From contig NZ_AZAC01000056.1 of the NCBI RefSeq assembly GCF_000931935.2, positions 1 to 64,000 on the forward strand: a stretch of DNA of 64,000 nt. The letters run 5' to 3'. Position numbers and translations under genes: made by a program. The notes beneath the pieces were generated by a model that saw nothing but the letters and a program-made list of their open reading frames with translations, was not told the origin of the DNA and made no database searches. The stretch comes from Dethiosulfatarculus sandiegensis (GTDB lineage Bacteria; Desulfobacterota; Desulfarculia; Desulfarculales; Desulfarculaceae). Numbering within the stretch: the first letter of the stretch is position 1; every line of letters starts with the position of its first letter. Below are positions 33,713-41,574 of this stretch, piece after piece.

Positions 33713-34572
33713 TTTGGGTGCTGCCTGCCTTGGGAGCCGCCTTTTTCATGGCCGCGGCAGACGGGCTGACCAAGCGCTATTTTTCTGATTTGCCCCTTTC
33801 CCAGGTAGTGATGGTCCGCTTAAGCGGGTTGGCCGTATCCGGGCTGGTGATCCTTTTTCTTATTCCCTGGCCGGAGCTTGATTCCTGGTTTTTTTGGGGC
33901 GTGGCGGCGGCCATACCCGCAGAGGTGGCGGCAAATTTTCTCTACATTCGGGCGCTTCAGGTTTCGCCTTTGTCTCTGACCATGCCTTTTACTGCCTTCA
34001 CCCCGGCCTTTTCCCTGTTCACCGGAATTATTATTCTGGGAGAAGCCCCTTCCTGGCAGGGCTTTTTGGGTATGGGCCTTTTGGTGGCCGGGGCTTATGT
34101 ACTTAATTTGCATCAATTCAGGCAGGGCTGGCTGGCCCCTTTCAAGGCGGTGACTACGGAAACCGGCTCCTGGATGATGTTGTTGGTGAGCTTTTTATAT
34201 GCCTATACCTCTGTCATGGGCAGAGGCATGGTGCTGCATTCCAGCCCCTGGTTTGTGGCAGGTCTTTATCCCGTGATTCTCTTTGGTTGTGTGAGTACAG
34301 GGTTGGCAGTCAAGGGCGAGCTTGACTTCAACTGGACCAGACGCACCGGCCCGGCTCTTTTGGTTGCCCTTTGCATGGCCGCCATGGCTGTTTGCCATTT
34401 TCAGGCGGTGGCTATGGTCCAGGCGGCTTATATGATCGCCGTAAAGAGATTGAGCATTTTGTTTGCCATGGCCTATGGCGCCTTGGTCCTGAGGGAAGCC
34501 AAACCTCTCCAGCATCTCACTGCGGGAGCAGTAATCATTTTTGGGGCTGTGATAATTGTGGCATGGGGATAA
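33709..34572 (+). CDS. EamA/DMT-superfamily transporter, 287 aa
   Basis: Ten predicted transmembrane helices in two EamA repeats (MIWVLPALGAAFFMAAADGL, and the repeat-2 start MMLLVSFLYAYTSVMGRGMV); RALQVSPLSLTMPFTAFTPAF is typical of the first repeat. Drug/metabolite transporter superfamily, often exporters of amino acids or sugars. Translationally coupled to the PfkB kinase. Followed immediately by a tandem repeat array. Confidence 0.85.
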   Translation: MIWVLPALGAAFFMAAADGLTKRYFSDLPLSQVVMVRLSGLAVSGLVILFLIPWPELDSWFFWGVAAAIPAEVAANFLYIRALQVSPLSLTMPFTAFTPAFSLFTGIIILGEAPSWQGFLGMGLLVAGAYVLNLHQFRQGWLAPFKAVTTETGSWMMLLVSFLYAYTSVMGRGMVLHSSPWFVAGLYPVILFGCVSTGLAVKGELDFNWTRRTGPALLVALCMAAMAVCHFQAVAMVQAAYMIAVKRLSILFAMAYGALVLREAKPLQHLTAGAVIIFGAVIIVAWG

Positions 34573-34575
34573 TTT

Positions 34576-34733
34576 ACCCCTAAAAATCTGCGATTTTTGG
34601 GGACCCCGGAAGAGCACCCCTAAAAATCTGCGATTTTTGGGGACCCCGGAAGAGCACCCCTAAAAATCTGCGATTTTTGGGGACCCCGGAAGAGCACCCT
34701 TAAAATACTGCGCATTTTGGGGACCCCGGAAGA
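34576..34733. repeat. 40-bp tandem repeat with internal hairpin, ~4 copies
   Basis: Three identical 40-bp units (34576-34615, 34616-34655, 34656-34695) and a diverged fourth (34696-~34733). Each contains CCCC-t-AAAAATC / GATTTTTGGGG, an inverted repeat around TGC with one bulged base, then ACCCCGGAAGAGC. It starts four bases after the transporter stop. The units may act as serial terminators between convergent genes, or as a mobile repeat. The remaining bases to 34984 contain no gene that I could support. Confidence 0.9.
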
Positions 34734-34984
34734 AATACCCTGTAGATCAAGGATGTTGGGTGGACGGGAGAGTGCCCCCATTTGATAGTTCTTGAAGGGG
34801 CCCGGCGAGTCTTTTAAAAGGCGTTGGGGCTTTTTAGGGGGCAATCTGGGGGGACATGGCGGCTTAGCCGGGGGCGGATGTGTGTAGAGGCAAGTTTTCA
34901 AACACGGGTGTTGCTTTTGTCCGGCTCTGATGGAATGCTTGGGTGCCTGGTTTGTGATCTTTTCTTTGAATGGGAAAAGTTCTT

Positions 34985-35350
34985 TTAAACCTTGTTTTTC
35001 TTGCCGTCCAGCACCTCGCGTATGGTTCTGAGCAGTATGGAACTTTTATAAGGTTTTTCAATGTAACCGGCTGCGCCTGCGGCGCTGATATCCTTTGAGT
35101 CAAGGTCGCGCAGATAGCCGCTGGTTATGATCACTTTGGCTTCGGGGCTGATTTTAAGGATTTCCTGCAGGCACTTGTCGCCTCCCATGCCCGGCATGTT
35201 GAGATCCATGACCACAAGGTCTATGGTCGCTTCTTGCTTTTTGTATAGGGCCAGGGCCTCATCCCCGCTGCCTGCGGTGATGATCTGGTAGCCTTGGGTT
35301 TTTAACAAACGGGCGGTTATCTCAAGCAGGGCTTGTTCGTCATCGACCAC
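34985..35350 (-). CDS. Receiver domain in -1 frame of upstream histidine kinase
   Basis: CheY-like receiver with the phospho-acceptor Asp in LVVMDLNMPGMGG and Lys in IEKPYK. From its first possible start codon (GTG 35350) it begins at MVDDE and would lack half of strand 1. The same frame is open upstream without any ATG/GTG/TTG, through ETILVVDDE, back to a C7 run at 35428-35434, where the kinase frame ends in TGA. One extra C, or a -1 slip, joins kinase and receiver into one hybrid protein like the one at 62494-64000. Probably not an independent gene. Confidence 0.8.
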   Translation of the reverse strand: MVDDEQALLEITARLLKTQGYQIITAGSGDEALALYKKQEATIDLVVMDLNMPGMGGDKCLQEILKISPEAKVIITSGYLRDLDSKDISAAGAAGYIEKPYKSSILLRTIREVLDGKKNKV

Positions 35351-35424
35351 TAATATGGTTTCATCGCCCCTTGTGGAGGCCTCGCACCTCTGTTTCTGTA
35401 TTTTTCCCTTGATTTTTCCGCCTT

Positions 35425-36639
35425 TCAGGGGGGGAGATAAATTTTGAAGCTGGCGCCTTGTTCGGGGCGGCTGTAACAGGTGATATGGCCGCCATGGACC
35501 TTGATAATGCCAAAAACCGTGGCCAGGCCCAGGCCTGTGCCTTTTCCTATCGATTTGGTGGTGTACAAGGGCTCAAAGATGTGCTCCCGGGTCTCCGGGT
35601 CCATTCCCTGGCCGGTGTCTGAGACGGTTAGCCGTACGTAATCTCCCGGCGTCAGGTCCAGATAGGTGCGGGAATATTCTCCCTTAAGGACCACGTTTTT
35701 GGTTTGGATGGTCAGCTTGCCGCCCCCCGGCATGGCGTCCTTGGCATTGGTGGCCAGGTTAAGCAGCACCTGGCCAAGCTGGTTGGCATCGCCGTTTACC
35801 AGGTTCAGGCTCGGGTCAAGATGAAGCTCCACCGAGATCATTCTGGGGATGGTGCGCTCCACCAGAGCGATCATTTCCTTGATTACTATATTCAGGTTCA
35901 AGGGCGTTAATTGAGGTTCGTTTTTGCGGCTGAAGGCCAGTATCTGTTTGATCAATTCCTGGGCCCGATCAGTAAAGGTGATTATCTGTTCAAGCTCCCT
36001 GGGGCAGGTTTGGCCTTTTCGGACAGAGGCCAGGGCCAGTTCTGAAGAGCCCAGGATTCCGGCCAGAATATTGTTAAAATCGTGGGCGATTCCTCCGGCC
36101 AAGGCGCCGAGGGCTTCCAGCTTCTGAGCCTGGGATAATTGGGCTTCCAAAAGCCTTTTTTCTTCTTCTTCCTTGAGCCTCAGACTGATGTCCCTACCCA
36201 CAAACACCAGGTATTCCCTGTCCGCGAACTCCACCAGCTTGGCTGTGAATTCTATGGGGATGCGCGAGCTGTCCCGGGAAAGGAAGTGGCAAACACCTTC
36301 AATCTTGTGATCCACAGCCTGCCTGGCTTTATCCGGAAAATGCTTAAGGGAAAACGGCGATTCAAAATCGATAAGATCGGGCAATTCTTCAGTAATAAGC
36401 CGGGCCTTGGTCTTGCCCAAAAGAAAGGCCGCCGCCTGGTTTACATCCACCGCCTTGGTGGTGTCGGCATCTATCAGGATGATGGCGTCGTTGCTTTGAT
36501 CCAGCAGGGCGCGGAAGCGTTCCAGTTCGTTTAACCTTACCCTGAGTTCGGGATAATAACTTTTCCTGAGAGATTTTTCACCGAGTCCGATGAGTTGCTG
36601 TAGAACGTCCTTATGTTTGTTTTGCTTATCAAAGGGCAT
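35425..36639 (-). CDS. PAS-domain histidine kinase, 404 aa
   Basis: PAS sensor (FRALLDQSNDAIILIDADT, ~55-170) followed by HisKA with GGIAHDFNNILAGILG (His phosphorylation site) and HATPase_c (LGQVLLNLATNAKDAMPGGG N-box, VSDTGQGMD G1, GTGLGLATVFGIIKVHGG G2). No membrane helices, so a cytosolic sensor. The coding region ends KIYLPP just before the C7 run and TGA. ATG 36639 overlaps the ErcA-like dehydrogenase stop by 11 nt; the longer frame to 36702 runs inside that gene. In Pseudomonas, ercA also sits beside a sensor kinase gene. Confidence 0.88.
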   Translation of the reverse strand: MPFDKQNKHKDVLQQLIGLGEKSLRKSYYPELRVRLNELERFRALLDQSNDAIILIDADTTKAVDVNQAAAFLLGKTKARLITEELPDLIDFESPFSLKHFPDKARQAVDHKIEGVCHFLSRDSSRIPIEFTAKLVEFADREYLVFVGRDISLRLKEEEEKRLLEAQLSQAQKLEALGALAGGIAHDFNNILAGILGSSELALASVRKGQTCPRELEQIITFTDRAQELIKQILAFSRKNEPQLTPLNLNIVIKEMIALVERTIPRMISVELHLDPSLNLVNGDANQLGQVLLNLATNAKDAMPGGGKLTIQTKNVVLKGEYSRTYLDLTPGDYVRLTVSDTGQGMDPETREHIFEPLYTTKSIGKGTGLGLATVFGIIKVHGGHITCYSRPEQGASFKIYLPP

Positions 36640-37795
36640 GTTGGAAGATTGCCACAAGATCTGCATGTTGGGCTTGCCTGGGGTTGGTAACCAGACATAC
36701 ATCTGCGTAAGCCATCTCCGCCAAGGTGCTTAGATTTTTGGGGCCCACCCCCAATTGACTCAAGGTTCGGGTGACCCCGCATTGCTTACGTAAATTTTTT
36801 AGCCGGGCCAGGAGGGATTCCAATAATTCATTGTCAGACATGCCTGTTAGCTCAACTCCCAAGGCGCGCGCCACCTGAGCATAGCGTGACCGGGCTTTAG
36901 GAAAGTTGTATTCAACCACATGCTCAAGCAAGATGGCGTTGCATTCGCCATGGGGCAGGTCTAAAAAGCCGCCCAGACTGTGGGCCATGGCATGCACCGC
37001 GCCCAGGATCGCGTTGGAAAAGGCCAAGCCCGCTTCAAGGCTTGCCAGCATCATCTTGGCTCGCAGCATCTTGTCTTTGGGCTTAGCCACGGTTTGGGCC
37101 AAATATTTAGAAACCAGCCTTATGGCTTCAAGGGCATGCAAATCGGTTATGGGGGAATTGGCCGTGGAAACATAGGCCTCCACCGCATGGGTCAGGGCGT
37201 CGAGGCCGGTGCAGGCAGTGAGATAGGGGTCTTTGGTGGTGGTGGTCAGGGGGTCTATCAGGGCCACATCAGGAACCACCGCCTTGCTGACGATTGCTAT
37301 TTTCACTTCCTTTTGCGGGTTGGCGATGATGCAGAACTGGGAGACATCGGCTGAGCTTCCTGCCGTGGTTGGCAGGCAGATCAAAGGCGGTATGGGCGCC
37401 CCCACCTTGTCCGCTCCTTCATAATCCAGGATGTGTCCGCCATTGGCCGCCACAATGCCTACACCCTTGGCCAAATCCATGGGGCTGCCCCCGCCCACGG
37501 CCACAATGGCGTCGCAGCCGGTTTGCTTGAACAGCTCCGTACCGGCCATCACCTCCTTGGTGCGGGGATTTGGGCTCACATCTGTAAAGAGAACCAGGGG
37601 CAGACCGGCTTGTTCAAGGCTCTCGGCAACCAAATCGGTCCAACCTGCCTTGGCCACTCCTTCATCAGAAACCAAAAGGACCTTGCCTGCGCCAAGGTTG
37701 GTGGCGTATTGCCCTGCCAGTTGCAGCGCACCTGCCCCGTAAACAAACTCCGGGGCTACGAATTTCCTCATCGCCAATATGTTGGATTCGAGCAT
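36629..37795 (-). CDS. ercA: ErcA-like iron-containing alcohol dehydrogenase, 388 aa
   Basis: Fe-dependent (group III) ADH fold: GGGSPMDLAKG, CTGLDALTHAVEAYVS, and metal ligands in DLHALEA, HAMAHSLGG and LPHGECNA. The N-terminal RKFVAPEFVYGAGA, TTAGSSADVSQF, AGLAFSNAILGAVHAM and the C-terminal TNPRQ region match, as I recall it, Pseudomonas ErcA, a dehydrogenase homologue reported to act in regulation of ethanol oxidation. The overlap with a PAS kinase supports a regulatory role. AAGG lies 6 nt before the ATG. A catalytic role cannot be excluded because the metal ligands are kept. Confidence 0.82.
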   Translation of the reverse strand: MLESNILAMRKFVAPEFVYGAGALQLAGQYATNLGAGKVLLVSDEGVAKAGWTDLVAESLEQAGLPLVLFTDVSPNPRTKEVMAGTELFKQTGCDAIVAVGGGSPMDLAKGVGIVAANGGHILDYEGADKVGAPIPPLICLPTTAGSSADVSQFCIIANPQKEVKIAIVSKAVVPDVALIDPLTTTTKDPYLTACTGLDALTHAVEAYVSTANSPITDLHALEAIRLVSKYLAQTVAKPKDKMLRAKMMLASLEAGLAFSNAILGAVHAMAHSLGGFLDLPHGECNAILLEHVVEYNFPKARSRYAQVARALGVELTGMSDNELLESLLARLKNLRKQCGVTRTLSQLGVGPKNLSTLAEMAYADVCLVTNPRQAQHADLVAIFQHAL

Positions 37796-37861
37796 GCCAC
37801 GCCTTGATCGCCACTCAATACACCTGTTGCATGTACACCATGGCAGGGATAAGTGAAGTGA

Positions 37862-37903
37862 CCAGATGGTTATAGGGTAATTTTACTGAACCGGTCCATC
37901 TGG
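37862..37903. other. Inverted repeat in ercA upstream region
   Basis: CCAGATGG (37862-37869) and CCATCTGG (37896-37903) are exact inverted copies enclosing a smaller GTAA/TTAC pair. It lies 67-108 bp before the dehydrogenase start on the - strand and could be an operator or leader hairpin. Nothing else was recognised in the 37796-38199 gap. Confidence 0.4.
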
Positions 37904-38199
37904 AGCAAGCGTTTCCCTGATCAGGGATGCGGACCTTGCGGTTAGTGAATCAAGCTTGTCTAATGACATGGCGCCCTGCCGGAGGATTACTTATCCATGA
38001 ACCGAACCGGTTGGCTATTTTGTTTGGCATAAGAAGAAGAAAATGGAGTTCACCCCAAAATCCAACCTAAAGGCGGCATAAAAAATGGTTTTAAATTACA
38101 GGGAGAGGGTGTGACTATTCTTTATTTTTCAGGGGGAAAATACCTCAAGATGTATTTCAGACCGGCTGTTTTATCAGGTTGAAGGTAAGTTGTGGCGAT

Positions 38200-39210
38200 T
38201 CAGACGCCGCTGTCCAGCATGGAACCCAGTTTGGTCATGGAAGCCTTGGAGCCCATGGCGATCAGGGTGTCGCCGATCTCAAGCACTGTGTCTGCGTCCG
38301 GGTTGAAGATCATCTGTTCATCGGGTTTTTTAATCGCCAAAATGATCAGGTTAAGTTTTTGGCGAATCCCCGAATCTTTTAGCGGTATGCCGGCCAGGTC
38401 GGTGTTTTTTCCTACCAAAAGTTCTTCCATGGAAAGGGCTACATCGGCGTTGTGAAAGGTGAGGTCAATAAAATCCGCCACTGAAGGACGGATAACGGTT
38501 TGGGCTATGCGCCTGGCTCCTATGAAATAGGGGCTCACCACCTTGTTGGCCCCGGCCCGTTTGAGTTTGCGCTCGGAACCCGGTTCAGTGGCTCTTGCGA
38601 TCACAAAGATATCCGGGCGTATGCCCTTGGCGGTAAGGACAATGTAAACATTATCGGCATCGCTGCTCACCGTTGCCACCAGGCCCTTGGCCCGGTCCAG
38701 GCCTGCGGCCAGCAGGTTTTCATCTTCCGTGGCCGAACCCAGTACATAGAGAATGCCCTGCTCCTCAAGGCGGGTGGTGATCTCTTGGGAGGTGTCCAGA
38801 ATAACCACCGGCACTCCCTTGTTCACCAGCATTTCCGTCACCATGGAGCCGATGCGGCCATATCCGCAGATGATGTAGTGACCTTTAAGTGAACGAATGC
38901 GGCGTTGCAAGTTTTTCCTCCCCATGACCTGCCTGATCTTACCCTCAACCACCATCTGGGTGACCTGAGTGAGGATGTAAAAAACCACTCCCACTCCGGA
39001 GAAGATAAGGAAGATGGTGAAAAACCTTCCCCCCTGGCTCAGGGCATGGGTTTCTCCAAACCCAACCGTGCTGACCGTGATCGAGGTCATGTAAAGGGCG
39101 TCTAGAAAAGACCAGCCTTCAAAAACCATATAGCCAACGGTGCCCGCCATCATTACGGCGAGCACCATGATAGCTGCCAGAATTGAGCGGCCAAAAAAGG
39201 TGTTGCTCAT
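38200..39210 (-). CDS. Potassium channel with RCK (TrkA-N/TrkA-C) domains, 336 aa
   Basis: Two transmembrane helices flank a pore loop with the selectivity filter TVGFG (48-52). Next come RCK-N (YIICGYGRIGSMVTEML, Rossmann GxGxxG) and RCK-C (LNLIILAIKKPDEQMIFNPDADTVLEIGDTLIAMG). The architecture equals MthK-type ligand-gated K+ channels. Located in the inner membrane. Only 21 bp separate it from the upstream DUF3426 gene, so the two may be co-transcribed. Confidence 0.93.
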   Translation of the reverse strand: MSNTFFGRSILAAIMVLAVMMAGTVGYMVFEGWSFLDALYMTSITVSTVGFGETHALSQGGRFFTIFLIFSGVGVVFYILTQVTQMVVEGKIRQVMGRKNLQRRIRSLKGHYIICGYGRIGSMVTEMLVNKGVPVVILDTSQEITTRLEEQGILYVLGSATEDENLLAAGLDRAKGLVATVSSDADNVYIVLTAKGIRPDIFVIARATEPGSERKLKRAGANKVVSPYFIGARRIAQTVIRPSVADFIDLTFHNADVALSMEELLVGKNTDLAGIPLKDSGIRQKLNLIILAIKKPDEQMIFNPDADTVLEIGDTLIAMGSKASMTKLGSMLDSGV

Positions 39211-39231
39211 GGAGCCTCCGTAAAGGTGGCT

Positions 39232-40086
39232 TTATTGGCCAGGTTTCTTGGCTCCCAGTGGTTCGGAACTCTTTATCTCCGTGATGTATTCCTGCACTGT
39301 GGGGGGCAGGTTGGCAAACACAATCATAAAGGGGATGGTGCCTTTGCCCGGAACCACGTATTTACTGCCGTCGGACCCTTCCGGGCTGCCCAGACGCACC
39401 TGCATATCCTTGATGGACAGGTTTTTCAGTTCTTCCGGGGTGAATACCGGACCGGCGTAAATGACCGCCTCGCGGAGCACCTTTTGCTCGGCGTTCAACA
39501 GCTTGCCCATGACCAATATGTCGGTGCGGTCCTCGGGATGGTTGTTCTGGATAACTCCCTGGATGATAAAGAGCTTGCCCGATCTTTGATTGATGCGGAA
39601 AAAGCCTCGCACACTCTTTAAGTCCATGTTGGTTTCCTGGCCCCCGGCGGCAACGGAGCCGCTTTGGGTTCCGCCCGGGGAAAGGAGCACGGATATGCCG
39701 GGCAGATTGCGGCATTGGTCTACAAAGCCGGGCGCCAGGGCCAGACGGTCCAGGGCAACCAGTCCACCCACAAAGAGCATGGCCAGGATAAGAATCGTGG
39801 CCAGGGTCCAGAAAAAGATTTTAAAGAATTTGCCCACCCCGCTGCCCTGAGGCTCGGGATCGCCACCCATTCCAAGGTCGAGATCGTACTCTTCCTCGTC
39901 AGGGCTTTGGCCGTTCAGGCCCAGATCCAGGGCAATGGTCTCTTCGGAGGCTTTAGGCTCCGCCTCAGGGGCGTTTACCTGAAAGACCTCGTTGCATTTG
40001 CTGCATCTGACCCAGGCCCCCTCTGAACCGATCTTTGTTTCATCCAGGTTGAATTTCGTGTTGCAGTTTGCGCACTGGACAATCAT
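39232..40086 (-). CDS. Zinc-ribbon/DUF3426 membrane protein, 284 aa
   Basis: N-terminal MJ0042-type zinc ribbon (MIVQCANCNTKFNLDE, Cys5, Cys8, Cys28, Cys31), an acidic linker, one transmembrane helix (~88-112, FWTLATILILAMLFVGGLVAL), and a C-terminal DUF3426 domain (FRINQRSGKLFIIQGVIQNNHPEDRTDILVMGKL and GTIPFMIVFANLP). Typical of delta- and other proteobacteria; function unknown. It follows hpt by 26 bp. Confidence 0.88.
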   Translation of the reverse strand: MIVQCANCNTKFNLDETKIGSEGAWVRCSKCNEVFQVNAPEAEPKASEETIALDLGLNGQSPDEEEYDLDLGMGGDPEPQGSGVGKFFKIFFWTLATILILAMLFVGGLVALDRLALAPGFVDQCRNLPGISVLLSPGGTQSGSVAAGGQETNMDLKSVRGFFRINQRSGKLFIIQGVIQNNHPEDRTDILVMGKLLNAEQKVLREAVIYAGPVFTPEELKNLSIKDMQVRLGSPEGSDGSKYVVPGKGTIPFMIVFANLPPTVQEYITEIKSSEPLGAKKPGQ

Positions 40087-40112
40087 GGCATTCCCCGGGT
40101 CGGGCTTAAAAG

Positions 40113-40649
40113 TCAGCCCTCTAGCTTCAGTTCATAGATTCCGGGCAATTGGCGGTAGCGTTCGTCGTAATCCATTCCATAGCCCACCAAAAAGCCCTCT
40201 GGAATATTAAAACCAACGTAGTCTATCTTAAGGTCTATTCCCCGGCGTTCAGGCTTGTCGACCAGGGAACAGGTTTTAACCTGACGGCAACCTTGCGCCT
40301 TCAAGTGATCCACCAGCCAGGTTAAGGTAAAGCCGGTGTCCACTATATCTTCGATAACTATTACCGTGCAGTCGGTCACGTCTATTTCGCAGGCCTTGGT
40401 TAAGGTGATTTTCCCGGAGCTTTCAGTGTTGCCGCCATAGGAACTCACCCGCACAAAATCAACCGAAACCGGGATTTCCATTTTGCGGGCCAGATCGGCC
40501 AGGAATAAAAAAGCACCTTTGAGTACACCTAAAAGAACCACTTTCTGGTCTTTTAATTCTTCGGAAATCTCCTTTGCCAACTCGGCAATCCGGTCTTGAA
40601 TCTTTTCGGGTTTTAACACTAAGTAAAGAGGGTCTTCTTGGAAAGGCAA
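40113..40649 (-). CDS. hpt: Hypoxanthine phosphoribosyltransferase
   Basis: Purine salvage enzyme forming IMP or GMP from PRPP. Type I PRTase signature VIVIEDIVDTGFTL, the flexible-loop region VRVSSYGGNTESSGKI, LLGVLKGAFLFLADL at the N-terminus, and VGYGMDYDERYRQLPGIYEL at the C-terminus. 178 aa is normal. A TATAAT-like sequence on the - strand (complement of 40671-40676) could be its -10, without a good -35. Confidence 0.95.
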   Translation of the reverse strand: MPFQEDPLYLVLKPEKIQDRIAELAKEISEELKDQKVVLLGVLKGAFLFLADLARKMEIPVSVDFVRVSSYGGNTESSGKITLTKACEIDVTDCTVIVIEDIVDTGFTLTWLVDHLKAQGCRQVKTCSLVDKPERRGIDLKIDYVGFNIPEGFLVGYGMDYDERYRQLPGIYELKLEG

Positions 40650-40969
40650 TTTTCTACAGCCCTTACTATTATTATAACCGATTTTTGAGACACGCGGTTG
40701 AGCACGGCCTGCTCATTTGGTTTTCAGGGCCAATAGTTGACAAAGTGGCCGGTTTTTATCTGCCAAAGCCGCTGCAGTTAATTGCCGCATGTTTGCCCCT
40801 TATGGAGCCACAGGTATTAACCACCTGTATTCTATACCTAATCTTCAAACTATCCTACGGACAAGACAAAGTCAAACTCAAATTAAGCTAAAGCAAGGCT
40901 GTCTTTTAGCCCGCTAAGTTGATTGAGCTTTTTATTTTTCGTGGAAGATCTTTGTATCACACAAAAAAA
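40650..40969. other. Intergenic region, 320 bp
   Basis: No gene supported. Holds a TATAAT-like -10 for hpt on the - strand (40671-40676). A 105-codon frame over 40574-40891 overlaps hpt and has no family resemblance. Confidence 0.5.
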
Positions 40970-41332
40970 CTAACCAGAGACCGGTGGAGCGGGGAGCATT
41001 CCCCGGATTTTTTCCAGAAGCTCCAGGTTTAAATCCGGCGGAGTTTTTTTTCTGCGACAGATAATTTCCCAGAGATCCAGATCCTCCAGCGCCATAATCC
41101 TTTCCAGATCGGCCAGTTCTTCTGAAGACAGGTTCATTATTTCCCGGTCCACAAAACGGCCCAGAATCAACTCAGCCTCCAGAAAACCCCGGCGATGGGC
41201 CGCCATGATCAGGCGACGACGGTAAGTCTCGTCTTTGTCCAAAGGTTTCTCCAACTGTTCAAGCCTGTTATGGGATGGCCACACACCCACTTCATCAGAA
41301 CATGGGGGCGGGCTTATAAGACCCGCCCCCAC
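40970..41332 (-). CDS. sdhE: SdhE/SDHAF2-family flavinylation factor, up to 120 aa
   Basis: Small helical protein (CptB/SdhE/Sdh5 family) that promotes covalent FAD attachment to succinate dehydrogenase or fumarate reductase flavoproteins. The hallmark is RRGFLEAELILGRFVDREI, followed by ADLERIMALEDLDLWEII. It lies downstream of sdhCDAB on the same strand, which fits. The start is uncertain: GTG 41332 would put a perfect hairpin (41304-41330) in the coding region, so GTG 41290 or 41284 are better candidates. Confidence 0.85.
   Translation of the reverse strand: MGAGLISPPPCSDEVGVWPSHNRLEQLEKPLDKDETYRRRLIMAAHRRGFLEAELILGRFVDREIMNLSSEELADLERIMALEDLDLWEIICRRKKTPPDLNLELLEKIRGMLPAPPVSG
41304..41330 (-). 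other. GC-rich perfect hairpin at the 5' end of sdhE
   Basis: GGGGGCGGG (41304-41312) pairs with CCCGCCCCC (41322-41330) across a 9-nt loop that itself contains CTTATAAG. In the - strand transcript it lies just before the probable sdhE start and could affect its translation. Confidence 0.5.
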
Positions 41333-41529
41333 GGACAGTTGACTTAAAACATCAATTTTACCGTTTCAGGCTGAAATTGCCCGTCACAAAAGCTGGTTGC
41401 GCCCAAAGATATTCGTCCATGCAGGATTTTTCTAGAGGGCTTCAAAAAAACTCTCCACCTGTTTCAAAACCATAAAAACTCTGGAGCCTTTTTTTATAAC
41501 AGGCTGATTTAAAATCTTTTTTGGATGTT

Positions 41530-41556
41530 CCGCCCGGCCCTGGTCGGGCCGGGCGG
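41530..41556. terminator. Strong hairpin after sdhB
   Basis: CCGCCCGGCCC (41530-41540) / GGGCCGGGCGG (41546-41556), 5-nt loop, 19 bp after the sdhB stop. No U-run follows in the - strand transcript, so it may terminate poorly and allow some sdhE expression, or mark the 3' end. Confidence 0.55.
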
Positions 41557-41574
41557 CTTGGGGCTCATTTTTTA

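Noticed and set aside
34576..34733. Tandem repeats considered as a CRISPR array
   Set aside because: Units are directly adjacent without unique spacers, and no cas genes are nearby.
34620..34901. 93-codon - strand open frame over the repeat region
   Set aside because: It reads through the 40-bp repeats and a Pro-rich stretch, with no ribosome-binding site or family.
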